Shown here piece after piece: positions 1-7,282 of a DNA stretch of 17,970 nucleotides. A program made the position numbers and the translations under genes. The notes beneath the pieces are model-generated. The model saw nothing but the letters and a program-made list of their open reading frames with translations, ran no database searches and was not told the DNA's origin. Origin of the DNA: Campylobacterales bacterium (lineage in GTDB: Bacteria > Campylobacterota > Campylobacteria > Campylobacterales > SZUA-545); the NCBI GenBank assembly GCA_025800305.1, contig JAOXRY010000349.1:1-17970 (forward strand). Reading direction: 5' to 3'. Numbering within the stretch: the stretch's first letter is position 1; each line of letters starts with the position of its first letter.

Positions 1-309
1 TAGCCATACAACTGGAACTCTATTCATAAGCTCTGCTGCTCTTGCTACAACTGGTGTAAATGTTGCAGGAAGCATAAGCATTGCACAGGCTGCACTTGCC
101 CACTTCATAAAGTCTCTTCTATTAAGACCTTCTGCTTCTAAAACCTTCTCAATTGAAGTTTTTGAAGCAGCCTCTGTCTTCTCAAGCTCATCTAATCTAT
201 TTGTCATAAGCTCCATCAGAGAATCATAATATTCGCTACCACGATTGGTATCAACTCTTGATCCTTTAGCACTAAACATCTGCGCTAAAGCCTCTCTCCT
301 ATCGACCAT
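1..309 (-). CDS. hydA: [NiFe] hydrogenase small subunit with Tat signal, N-terminal part (partial)
   Basis: The first 103 codons of a membrane-bound uptake hydrogenase small subunit, which carries electrons from the NiFe site through Fe-S clusters; the rest lies beyond position 1. A twin-arginine signal RRDFMKW is at residues 64-70, followed by a hydrophobic Ala/Met/Leu stretch and then RVPVVWL at 97-103, which matches the start of the mature subunit just before the first cluster cysteines. The ATG at 309 is preceded by AAGGAG six bases away, so the start is firm. About 60 residues come before the twin arginines, long for a Tat n-region. It is the first gene of what should be the hydABC-type operon and is preceded by two palindromes. 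The family call is secure; the letter A follows Wolinella/Campylobacter naming. Confidence 0.9.
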   Translation of the reverse strand, partial: MVDRREALAQMFSAKGSRVDTNRGSEYYDSLMELMTNRLDELEKTEAASKTSIEKVLEAEGLNRRDFMKWASAACAMLMLPATFTPVVARAAELMNRVPVVWL

Positions 310-337
310 GTCTAACTCCTTAGTTCTAGCTCTTTTA

Positions 338-357
338 ATGAATGGCTATTCATTCAT
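338..357. promoter_or_regulatory. Palindromic operator in front of hydA
   Basis: ATGAATG and CATTCAT form perfect 7-bp arms around a 6-bp centre. The site lies 28 bases upstream of the hydA start, where RNA polymerase would bind or begin. Size and TGAAT/ATTCA half-sites fit a TetR-family operator, and a TetR gene lies 2.2 kb upstream in the same gene set. That the two are linked is inference. Confidence 0.5.
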
Positions 358-396
358 AAATGTTAGAAGAAAAATACTTAATAGGATCTTAAAAAC

Positions 397-410
397 TGAA
401 TTTAAATTCA
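397..410. promoter_or_regulatory. Second palindrome in the hydA upstream region
   Basis: TGAATTTAAATTCA is a perfect 14-bp palindrome, 87 bases upstream of the hydA start. Its outer TGAAT/ATTCA ends match those of the site at 338-357. It could be an upstream binding site for the same or another regulator. Its AT-rich makeup makes chance a real alternative. Confidence 0.35.
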
Positions 411-444
411 TTTTTTTTAGTTAAGATTATTTTTTAAGGTTTAT

Positions 445-1704
445 TTAATGTGTAGTACAAACAGAGCAAACATCGAAGGTTTTAAAAACGGTTTCTGCCA
501 TTTTTCCATTTTCTAAGCCTATCATCGCTTTTTGGGAAATTCCTAGTTTTTCTCTTGTGCCTCCTGCCAAATTCCATTGGGTAGGAGTGATGATTTCATA
601 ATTTTTGATTATTCCATTTTCCAGTTCAACCTTGTGAATCAAGCTTCCTCTTGCCGCTTCAATAGCAGAACACCCTTCACCTGTAAGATTTTTTAAACTT
701 ATGTTTGGTTTTATATAGGAAGGTTCATTAAGATCTATTTTTTCTAATAACTCTTTACTATGAAGTAAAAGCTGAGGGATCTCACACACTCTTGCTAAAA
801 CCCGACTAAACATACTATCACCATATTTTCTATGGCTATCTTTTATAATAGGAGTCTTTTTTACCATTGCCCTTGCCAATGGACCTACTTCGTAGTATTT
901 ATCTCTATAAAGTACATTTTTACCAAAAGAGTTAGGGTTCTCATACTCTTTTACGTAGTTTAGATGAAGATTATAATTGGCTCTAGTCTTTACAGATTTT
1001 CCACTTTTAAAATAACTATTCTCTCCAAACGCAATAAATCTGTCATAACTCTTCCCAAGATCTTGCCATTGGTTTTTCTTAATTATTTCAAGTGCTTCAG
1101 GAAGATCTCCTTCTCTTGAAAATAGCTTTCTTACATCATTGCAAGTTAAAAAATCTTCACTAAAATCTGATACAACCTGAGTTTTAAATAAATCAATTAC
1201 TTCATCAATATATCGTTCTATCTTAATAAGATCCATAGAAGTAACTTCAGAAACAATTCCTCCAACTACAGCATAAGAAGTATGAGGATATTGACCACCA
1301 ACTGTAGCAATTGCTTTTGATAAGATCTGGGCAGGTTTTATCCCTTTTACCACATCTTGTTTTTTTCCAAGAAGAGGGAGCATTGTTAAATAGAACCATT
1401 TAAAATGATTTTGTATCAACTCAAAATTAAGTGTAAGTTCTCTTATAATCTCTGCTTTTTTTGAGATCTCAATTGAGTCATAACAGCTTTCCAAAGCTTT
1501 AACAGTAGCAATTAAATGTGCATGACCACAGATTCCACAAACTCTAGGGTTGATAACCAAAGCATCTTGAGGAGTTTTTCCTTTTAAGATCTCTTCAATG
1601 CTTCTTGTTGACATAAACTCAATATCAACATAGTCAATTTTTCTATCTTTGAAACTAAAGTTTAGTTTTGCTTCACCTTCTATTTTTTCTATTAGCTTAA
1701 TCAT
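445..1704 (-). CDS. Cytoplasmic (sensor-like) [NiFe] hydrogenase large subunit
   Basis: Carries the NiFe active site that binds or splits H2. The N-terminal ligand motif RVCGICGHAH is at residues 54-63 and the C-terminal DVCSVCTTH at 411-419. The protein stops exactly at that last His, so there is no C-terminal peptide for an endopeptidase to remove, as in regulatory hydrogenases HoxC/HupV. At 419 residues it is somewhat short for the family. I start it at ATG 1704, giving MIKLIEKIEGEAKL, which fits the usual beginning of these subunits; an upstream in-frame ATG at 1731 lies inside the preceding gene and adds a ten-residue tail without family likeness. ATGATTAA overlaps the small-subunit stop by 8 nt, implying translational coupling. 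It could instead be a catalytic group 2 uptake enzyme. Confidence 0.88.
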   Translation of the reverse strand: MIKLIEKIEGEAKLNFSFKDRKIDYVDIEFMSTRSIEEILKGKTPQDALVINPRVCGICGHAHLIATVKALESCYDSIEISKKAEIIRELTLNFELIQNHFKWFYLTMLPLLGKKQDVVKGIKPAQILSKAIATVGGQYPHTSYAVVGGIVSEVTSMDLIKIERYIDEVIDLFKTQVVSDFSEDFLTCNDVRKLFSREGDLPEALEIIKKNQWQDLGKSYDRFIAFGENSYFKSGKSVKTRANYNLHLNYVKEYENPNSFGKNVLYRDKYYEVGPLARAMVKKTPIIKDSHRKYGDSMFSRVLARVCEIPQLLLHSKELLEKIDLNEPSYIKPNISLKNLTGEGCSAIEAARGSLIHKVELENGIIKNYEIITPTQWNLAGGTREKLGISQKAMIGLENGKMAETVFKTFDVCSVCTTH

Positions 1705-2575
1705 CCAACAACTTCTTTTCAAGCCTTTCAATAGTAAAGGCTTTTGTTATTCCTGCAAGAGTTAGATAGCTTCTTTTATTTACCCCAACAGGTAAAGACT
1801 CAGGAATTCCCATGTTCTTTTTTGTCTCATAAAAATTCCCTCTTGGAAAATCTGGTTCTGTACATCCCATACAAGGAAGTCCAGATCTTGTTTTTGAGTT
1901 TACTTCATTCCATAAAATTTTATTACAACTTCCGTGGGTAAAAGGTGCTTGACAGCCATGGTCGTAGAACATACACCCTTCTAAGCTTCCAAACTTGTGG
2001 TTGTCTATCTTGTATTCGAAATATTCATTTCGTACACAGCCATTATGAACTGTATAGGCAAAATACTCTTTTGGTCTTAAGTATTCGTCAAGTTTTAAAG
2101 TCAGATCTTTTTTGATTCCATAGAGAGTGTTGACCAGCACTTCAGGATGGATTGGACAGCCTGAAATAGATATGGATTTTTCCTTTATATCTTTGAATCT
2201 TTCTACACACTCTTTATTTTTAAAATGTAATCCCGATACATCTTCATAATCACTCTCATTGAAAATTCCACCAAATGATGCACAAGTTCCAACAGTGACA
2301 ATTTTTTTTACTCTTTTTGAATAGTTTTGGATGATTTCCACAAGAGATTTATTGGCTCTTTTAAGATCTTGGGAGATAGAGCCTTCTATAAGTAAAAGTT
2401 CACAAGGCAGATCTTTGGAAACAACTTCTTCCAAAGAATATTCAGAGTTAATGACAGGATGATAGATAAATTCAAAATCTTCTAAAAATTTTTCCAAGTG
2501 GGGGTAGTTGAAAAAGGAGTGGGTATTGCCATTACAGGCAATACATGAAAGCCATAAGATCTTGGTTTTAGGCAC
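1697..2575 (-). CDS. Cytoplasmic (sensor-like) [NiFe] hydrogenase small subunit
   Basis: Fe-S electron-transfer partner of the large subunit encoded just downstream. There is no signal peptide: the protein begins at once with KILWLSCIACNGNTHS, so it acts in the cytoplasm. Probable ligands are C11, C14, C98 and C140 for the proximal cluster; H177, C180, C201 and C208 for the distal one; and C217, C235 and C238 for the medial one. All clusters therefore appear intact. The CNGNTHSFFNYPH segment resembles group 2 (cyanobacterial HupS / HupU-like) subunits rather than group 1. The start is GTG at 2575 inside GTGCCTAA, overlapping the TetR stop by 8 nt, with no separate ribosome site. Length is 292 residues. 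Sensor versus catalytic uptake role cannot be settled from sequence alone. Confidence 0.88.
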   Translation of the reverse strand: MPKTKILWLSCIACNGNTHSFFNYPHLEKFLEDFEFIYHPVINSEYSLEEVVSKDLPCELLLIEGSISQDLKRANKSLVEIIQNYSKRVKKIVTVGTCASFGGIFNESDYEDVSGLHFKNKECVERFKDIKEKSISISGCPIHPEVLVNTLYGIKKDLTLKLDEYLRPKEYFAYTVHNGCVRNEYFEYKIDNHKFGSLEGCMFYDHGCQAPFTHGSCNKILWNEVNSKTRSGLPCMGCTEPDFPRGNFYETKKNMGIPESLPVGVNKRSYLTLAGITKAFTIERLEKKLLDD

Positions 2576-3155
2576 TTAAAGCTTTATACACATTAAAGGA
2601 GATATCATCAACATAACTGTCAAGATCTTTAGGTAAGATTTTCTCTCCATTGAGAAAAACCATCCCACCAAGATATCCCATAAAAAGTCCAAAAGCACTA
2701 AAGAAATCTTGATCTCTAAGATCTCCTTTTTGAACACCTTCTTCAAAATAGATCATAATTTCTGTAACAAATTCATTAACACAAATCATACCCTCACAAC
2801 TCTCTTTAAAAACCTCTCGATTTGAAAGATAGATTCTTAAAAAATAGTCGATCATCTCTGGTTTAATCTGAGCTGTTTTGAAATATACTTCAATGATTTT
2901 TCTTGTTTTTTCCTCTGTAGAAAGGTCTGACTCATTTATCTCTTTTAATTTTTGCCCTAAATACCCTGAGATATATCTAATAATTTCCTGAGCTAAAATA
3001 TCTTTTGACTTAAAATAATTATACATATTCCCAACACTCATTTTTAGAGCTTGGGCAATATCTCCTATTGTTGTTGTGTAGAACCCTTTTGAGGCAAAAA
3101 GGTCAAGAGCACAATCCATAATCAGCTCTTTTTTCTTTTGTTTTTTCTCTGACAC
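2568..3155 (-). CDS. TetR/AcrR-family transcriptional regulator
   Basis: A 195-residue DNA-binding repressor of the TetR type. The N-terminal helix-turn-helix runs about residues 10-55, with LDLFASKGFYTTTIGDIA and the typical VGNMYNYFKSKDIL recognition helix. The remainder is the helical ligand-binding and dimer domain, for which no ligand can be named. The start is GTG at 3155 after AAAGG. It follows the membrane-protein gene by 23 bases and overlaps the hydrogenase small-subunit gene by 8 nt, so it is co-translated with a putative H2 sensor. The palindromes upstream of hydA are its most obvious candidate targets. Linking a hydrogenase pair to TetR instead of a histidine kinase is unusual and is discussed in the findings. 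Confidence 0.9.
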   Translation of the reverse strand: MSEKKQKKKELIMDCALDLFASKGFYTTTIGDIAQALKMSVGNMYNYFKSKDILAQEIIRYISGYLGQKLKEINESDLSTEEKTRKIIEVYFKTAQIKPEMIDYFLRIYLSNREVFKESCEGMICVNEFVTEIMIYFEEGVQKGDLRDQDFFSAFGLFMGYLGGMVFLNGEKILPKDLDSYVDDISFNVYKALSA

Positions 3156-3178
3156 TTATAACCTTTTTTTATTTTATT

Positions 3179-3538
3179 TTATATTGTAATACCTAAAAAT
3201 ACCACAACCAAAAGAAAAAGTGTCACTAAAGAACGGTAAATTTTCTTACACGTTTCACATTTTGCTCTTTTCATAAAATAAGGACAATTAAAAAACATAA
3301 AGATCACTAAACAAGCTATAAAGCCTTTTATCACAATAATTGGATAAAGTCCTATCTGATAAGAGAGATATCCTCCAGTAAAAATCAAAACCACAACACA
3401 AAATAGTAAAAGATACTTCACCTTTGTATATATTTTTTCTCTTTTTTCTTTTTCTAAAAATTTTCTAATTACAAATCTATCAATAAGAATAAAACCTCCA
3501 AAGATAGTTGCAAATATTTGATGTAGTAGTATTGTCAT
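3179..3538 (-). CDS. Small four-helix membrane protein, unknown function
   Basis: A 119-residue inner-membrane protein that I do not recognise by name. Four hydrophobic segments are visible at about residues 4-23, 41-60, 66-84 and 102-118, separated by basic loops. The loop before the last helix contains C94-x2-C97 (CETC), and C85 lies close by at the membrane edge; H6 is in the first helix. These could bind a metal or haem or form a redox pair, which is a guess. It is the first gene of the TetR/hydrogenase operon, so a role in the same signal or electron path is plausible. No ribosome site precedes the ATG; a -10-like TACAAT ends exactly six bases before it, suggesting a leaderless transcript. 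Confidence 0.7.
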   Translation of the reverse strand: MTILLHQIFATIFGGFILIDRFVIRKFLEKEKREKIYTKVKYLLLFCVVVLIFTGGYLSYQIGLYPIIVIKGFIACLVIFMFFNCPYFMKRAKCETCKKIYRSLVTLFLLVVVFLGITI

Positions 3539-3544
3539 AAAATG

Positions 3545-3550
3545 ATTGTA
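3545..3550 (-). promoter_or_regulatory. Probable -10 box of the membrane protein/TetR/hydrogenase operon
   Basis: Read on the minus strand this is TACAAT (5 of 6 to TATAAT), followed by CATTTT and then the ATG. Transcription would begin at the A of the start codon. No Shine-Dalgarno sequence is present, which agrees with a leaderless message. Confidence 0.45.
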
Positions 3551-3599
3551 TATTTTTTTAATTAAATAGGAGTTAAACTCTCTTATTTAAGTTTCTAAA

Positions 3600-3608
3600 T
3601 GATAAAAT
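3600..3608 (+). promoter_or_regulatory. Extended -10 promoter of ahpC
   Basis: TGATAAAAT combines a TG motif with TAAAAT and gives a leader of about 29 bases to the ATG at 3644. The upstream region is T/A-rich with no good -35, as is common in Campylobacterota. A strong AAGGAGG lies at 3633-3639. Confidence 0.5.
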
Positions 3609-3643
3609 TTTTCCGTTAAAAAAAAATATTACAAGGAGGCATT

Positions 3644-4243
3644 ATGCCATTAGTAACACAAAAAGCTCCAGATTTTACAGCAAATGCAGTATTAGGTAGT
3701 AACGAAATCGTCGATAATTTCAATCTTTATGACAACATCGGTGAAAACGGTGCTGTAATTTTCTTTTACCCACTAGACTTTACATTTGTATGTCCTTCAG
3801 AATTAATCGCTTTTGATCACAGATACCAAGAGTTCAAAAAAAGAGGAATTGAAGTAATCGCTGTTTCAATCGACTCTCATTTTACTCACCTTGCATGGAA
3901 GAATACTCCAGTTGCAGAAGGTGGAATTGGTAAAGTTCAATACCCAATGGTAGCTGACTTAGATAAATCAATTTGTAAAAACTTCGATGTTCTTTTAGAT
4001 GCTGGTATTGCTCTAAGAGGTTCTTTTCTACTAGACAAAGACGGTACAATCAGACACGCTGTTATTAATGATTTACCACTGGGAAGAAACATCGATGAGA
4101 TGGTAAGAATGGTTGATACAATGCAGTTTACAAACGAGCACGGTGAAGTTTGTCCTGCTGGTTGGCAACAAGGTGATGAAGGTATGAAAGATACTCCAGA
4201 CGGTGTTGCTGAATATTTAGGTAAAAACGCTGATAAACTATAG
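3644..4243 (+). CDS. ahpC: AhpC/TSA-type 2-Cys peroxiredoxin
   Basis: Cytoplasmic thiol peroxidase that reduces H2O2, organic peroxides and probably peroxynitrite; reductants in this phylum are usually thioredoxins. The peroxidatic Cys50 sits in FYPLDFTFVCPSE and the resolving Cys170 in GEVCPAGW, the typical 2-Cys arrangement. Length is 199 residues, full for the family. The overoxidation-sensitivity motifs are partly present: GGIG near residue 90, with YLGK rather than a YF near the end. The start is fixed by AAGGAGG. The gene is monocistronic with its own promoter and terminator and is divergent from the hydrogenase operon, sharing a 105-base intergenic region. Its codon usage looks more GC-ending than its neighbours, as expected of a highly expressed gene. 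Confidence 0.96.
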   Translation: MPLVTQKAPDFTANAVLGSNEIVDNFNLYDNIGENGAVIFFYPLDFTFVCPSELIAFDHRYQEFKKRGIEVIAVSIDSHFTHLAWKNTPVAEGGIGKVQYPMVADLDKSICKNFDVLLDAGIALRGSFLLDKDGTIRHAVINDLPLGRNIDEMVRMVDTMQFTNEHGEVCPAGWQQGDEGMKDTPDGVAEYLGKNADKL

Positions 4244-4270
4244 TCCTTTAACTTTTTAGTTTAAAACCTT

Positions 4271-4294
4271 GGCGGAGTTCTCCTCCGCCTTTTT
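4271..4294 (+). terminator. Rho-independent terminator of ahpC
   Basis: GGCGGAG and CTCCGCC form a perfect 7-bp GC-rich stem around TTCTC, followed by five Ts. It begins 27 bases after the ahpC stop and touches the stop of the convergent TIR-NACHT gene. The T tract favours the plus direction. Confidence 0.9.
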
Positions 4295-7229
4295 ATAGTT
4301 CAACCTCTTTTAACTCCTCTATCTCATCAGCATAATAACTCTTTTTTCCATCACTATACTTACAAAACTCCCAGCCATTTCCGGAAAAAGATGTATACTT
4401 TTTTAAAATCTCGTCATAAACAAAACTATCTTTCACACCCAAATTGTAAATAGTTTTAATACACTCTCCACTTTCTACTTCCCAGATCTTTGCTGTTCTA
4501 TCATATGAACCTGTTACTATATATCTTCCATCTGAGGTTGCTGTGACGCTTGTTATCCTCTCATTATGTCCTAAAAAAATGTTTTGAAAAATGTTTTTTG
4601 GAAGAGATCTCTCTAACTCTTTTAATCCTAACTGGTTTTTATTTAGATTTACAATATCTTTTGTAGGGGAATTTTTAAACTTTGAATATTGTAGTTTTGT
4701 ATCTGTAAAGTTTGTTTTGGCTAATTTTGTATTTATGAATCTTGTATCATTAAAAGAGGTGTTTTGAAAATTTCCTTTTGAGAGATTACACTTTTTAAAT
4801 ACAGCACCATTTATTTTGCAATTTTTAATTTGTGAGTTTTGTAGATCTATTTTGTGAAACTCTCTTTTTTCTAGATTTTCATTTTCTAAAGTGACTATAC
4901 CTTTAAGATCTATTTTTCTTTTGGAAAAAAGATAAAAGATTTCAAACCCTAGAAGATTTTTACTACTATACTCTCCTTGAAAAATCTTAGGAAAGTTCTC
5001 TCTAAACTTTTCTTGCTCTTCTTTTCTATCTAAAAATATATCCACTAAAAAATCCAAGGTTTCTTTTGATGGAAGAGAAAAGTCTAACTCACCAAATTTC
5101 TCCTCTACTATCTTCTCAAAAATTCCCCAAGCCATAAAAAACTCATGTAAAGAGGTATGGGCAAACATAAATTTCTCAATTCCTGGACGAACAATAAAGG
5201 TTGCTGTTCTTAAATCATTGCTTAATGTATCTCTTTTTTTTCCTGTGTATTTATTATTGATAGAAGGGTACTTCATTAACCATTCATACAGCCAATCATC
5301 TAGTTTCTTATATCCTATCTCTCTTGTTTTTTCCTTCCACAAAAAAAGTGAGAGATCTCTCATCACTCTTGGTTTATGGGACTCTTCAAAAATATGCTTT
5401 CCATAGTCTCTTGCTAACCACTCATCTATTATATTAAAGTAGATTGTCCCGCTATTTACAGTTCTCCCCGCTACTTGTTTCTCTTCAAGTTTTTTTATTT
5501 GAGAAGTAATAAGTTTTAAAGTAAATGGTTTTGTTACCATCTCTTCTAAGTTGTGGATAGAGGTAATGAGATCTTTAAATTTAAAAAAATCAACTCCTAT
5601 TTTAGAGCAGTACTCTTCTACCTGTTCCCACTTAAAAGGAAGGAGGTTTAAAACCTCAAAGTCTCTTTTTTGATCTTGTTCTCTGGTGTTTCCACTTAAA
5701 AGAGAGAATTGCTCTTTCAGTGTAGGAAAGTAGTTAGTTCTACAACTGATTAAGACTTTGTTATAAACATCTTTATCTTCAATAAAGGCAACTTTTCTTA
5801 ACTCTCTAATAAAACTATCAGCCCTTCTTTTATCCTCCAAGTGAACCAAAACTTCATCAAGACCATCAAAGATGATAAAGACATTACCTCTTTGTATCTC
5901 TTTTTGTATTTGGATAAAAGAGGTATAATTTGAAAATCTTGTTTCTGATTTTTTAACTACTGTTTCTATTATCTCTTCAATAAAAAAGTCTTTATCAATC
6001 AGTGTGCTTCCTGCAAAAAACCTTAGATCTAAATAGATTGGAATAGGTAGAGATTTATTCTTTTTTCTCAGCTTTATTAAATCAAGAGCAACTTTCATAC
6101 AGCTAAAAGTCTTCCCCATTCCCGAATCTCCCAAAAGAGCAAAATATTTTTTTCCTTCACTATTTTGATACCATGTTGTAATATGACTTACAACATCAAC
6201 ACCATTTCCTCCAATGTGAATCTCACTATCTTTAACAGCTTCTGGGTTTATCAGCCTAGCTTTTGTAGCAATAAAATCTTTTGTATCACACTGCTCTTTT
6301 GCCTCATCACAAGAGATAAAAGGAACCATTTCTGCAGCTGATTTATACTCTCTTCTCATCTCACCTTTTATGACACTTTTATAGATACTATCTGCTAAGG
6401 AACTGGCAAAATCTACCTTTGTTTTACCTCTACAATCTCTATAAGCTTTTTGGTTATATTGAAAAAAGTATTTTTCTTCAACCTCTTTTAAAGAAGCATA
6501 TTTATTGTGTTCTAGTTTATAGATAAATACAGGAAGGGCAAACTTTCCATTCTCTCCAACAAAATGAGGAAGTTCTTTTGTTTTAATATAGTTACTATTG
6601 ATAAAATTTTGAGAAATCATCAAAAGTCCAAAATCACACTTATCTATCACTTCTTTTATTTCACCATCAATACTCTCTCCAGCCAAAAGCTTATGATTAT
6701 ATTTCCATATTTCAAAAGTGATACTCTCATCTATATTATTCAAAAACTTCTCTGTCTCACTAAGTAGTTCTTGAACATATCTATTATCACCTGCGGCATA
6801 AGAGACAAAGATTTTATAAAGATTTGGAGATGTTCCTCTATTTTTTGTATAAACTTTTTCATCTAAGTTTCTTGGAAACTTCTCAATCTCTTTTTCAAAA
6901 TTTGATATTTTAATACTTTCATCTTCTTCAAAAAAAGCAAATTTTTCTGTTAACGGAGTTTTCTGCTTTTTTTCTGAAACTATTTTAAGAGGGATCTTAA
7001 GGCTCAATAATTCTTTATTTAATTCATTTTTAAATCTTGAAAACTGGGAGGAGTAGTTTTCTTCACTGCCATTGGGAAAAAGAGAGGTAAAAAGTGTAAA
7101 GAGATTAATCCTTCCATTATCTGGTAGGATCTGAAATATCATCTCTACTTTTGAACGGAGTTTGTTATTGGATGTATTCTCAATAAAATTTTCTAGATAC
7201 TCTTTGCCTTGATTTTTTTTTAATATCAT
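4293..7229 (-). CDS. TIR-NACHT STAND NTPase with pentapeptide repeats and one WD40 blade (probable antiphage protein)
   Basis: A 978-residue protein of four recognisable parts. Residues 1-130 are an unassigned N-terminal region that looks winged-helix-like. A TIR domain spans about 136-275, opening YKIFVSYAAGDNRYV; E219 in YIKTKEL sits where the NAD-cleaving Glu of TIR enzymes lies. A NACHT NTPase follows, with Walker A GDSGMGKT at 367-374, Walker B FIIFDGLDE at 451-459, R497 in LISCRTNYF as a sensor, and the NLR-like FAHTSLHEFFMAWG at 689-702. Pentapeptide repeats cover about 778-853 and one canonical WD40 repeat starts at GH 887-888 and ends KIWE. In known bacterial NLR-like proteins the C-terminus senses phage, NACHT oligomerises and TIR destroys NAD+. 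AAGGAG precedes the ATG. Domains are clear; the defence role is inferred from family. Confidence 0.92.
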   Translation of the reverse strand: MILKKNQGKEYLENFIENTSNNKLRSKVEMIFQILPDNGRINLFTLFTSLFPNGSEENYSSQFSRFKNELNKELLSLKIPLKIVSEKKQKTPLTEKFAFFEEDESIKISNFEKEIEKFPRNLDEKVYTKNRGTSPNLYKIFVSYAAGDNRYVQELLSETEKFLNNIDESITFEIWKYNHKLLAGESIDGEIKEVIDKCDFGLLMISQNFINSNYIKTKELPHFVGENGKFALPVFIYKLEHNKYASLKEVEEKYFFQYNQKAYRDCRGKTKVDFASSLADSIYKSVIKGEMRREYKSAAEMVPFISCDEAKEQCDTKDFIATKARLINPEAVKDSEIHIGGNGVDVVSHITTWYQNSEGKKYFALLGDSGMGKTFSCMKVALDLIKLRKKNKSLPIPIYLDLRFFAGSTLIDKDFFIEEIIETVVKKSETRFSNYTSFIQIQKEIQRGNVFIIFDGLDEVLVHLEDKRRADSFIRELRKVAFIEDKDVYNKVLISCRTNYFPTLKEQFSLLSGNTREQDQKRDFEVLNLLPFKWEQVEEYCSKIGVDFFKFKDLITSIHNLEEMVTKPFTLKLITSQIKKLEEKQVAGRTVNSGTIYFNIIDEWLARDYGKHIFEESHKPRVMRDLSLFLWKEKTREIGYKKLDDWLYEWLMKYPSINNKYTGKKRDTLSNDLRTATFIVRPGIEKFMFAHTSLHEFFMAWGIFEKIVEEKFGELDFSLPSKETLDFLVDIFLDRKEEQEKFRENFPKIFQGEYSSKNLLGFEIFYLFSKRKIDLKGIVTLENENLEKREFHKIDLQNSQIKNCKINGAVFKKCNLSKGNFQNTSFNDTRFINTKLAKTNFTDTKLQYSKFKNSPTKDIVNLNKNQLGLKELERSLPKNIFQNIFLGHNERITSVTATSDGRYIVTGSYDRTAKIWEVESGECIKTIYNLGVKDSFVYDEILKKYTSFSGNGWEFCKYSDGKKSYYADEIEELKEVEL

Positions 7230-7234
7230 AAAAA

Positions 7235-7240
7235 CTCCTT
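7235..7240 (-). promoter_or_regulatory. Ribosome binding site of the TIR-NACHT gene
   Basis: AAGGAG on the minus strand, five bases before the ATG at 7229, fixes the start of the long N-terminal region. Confidence 0.8.
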
Positions 7241-7282
7241 AAAATTTCTATACAATTTTCAAAAGTGTATTCTAAAAAATCA

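Noticed and set aside
310..444. A small RNA or riboswitch in front of hydA
   Set aside because: The palindromes are short DNA dyads without a terminator or a structured leader; an operator explains them better.
1705..1731. Longer start of the hydrogenase large subunit at ATG 1731
   Set aside because: The extra nine residues lie inside the small-subunit gene and have no family likeness; ATG 1704 gives the standard opening and a stop/start overlap.
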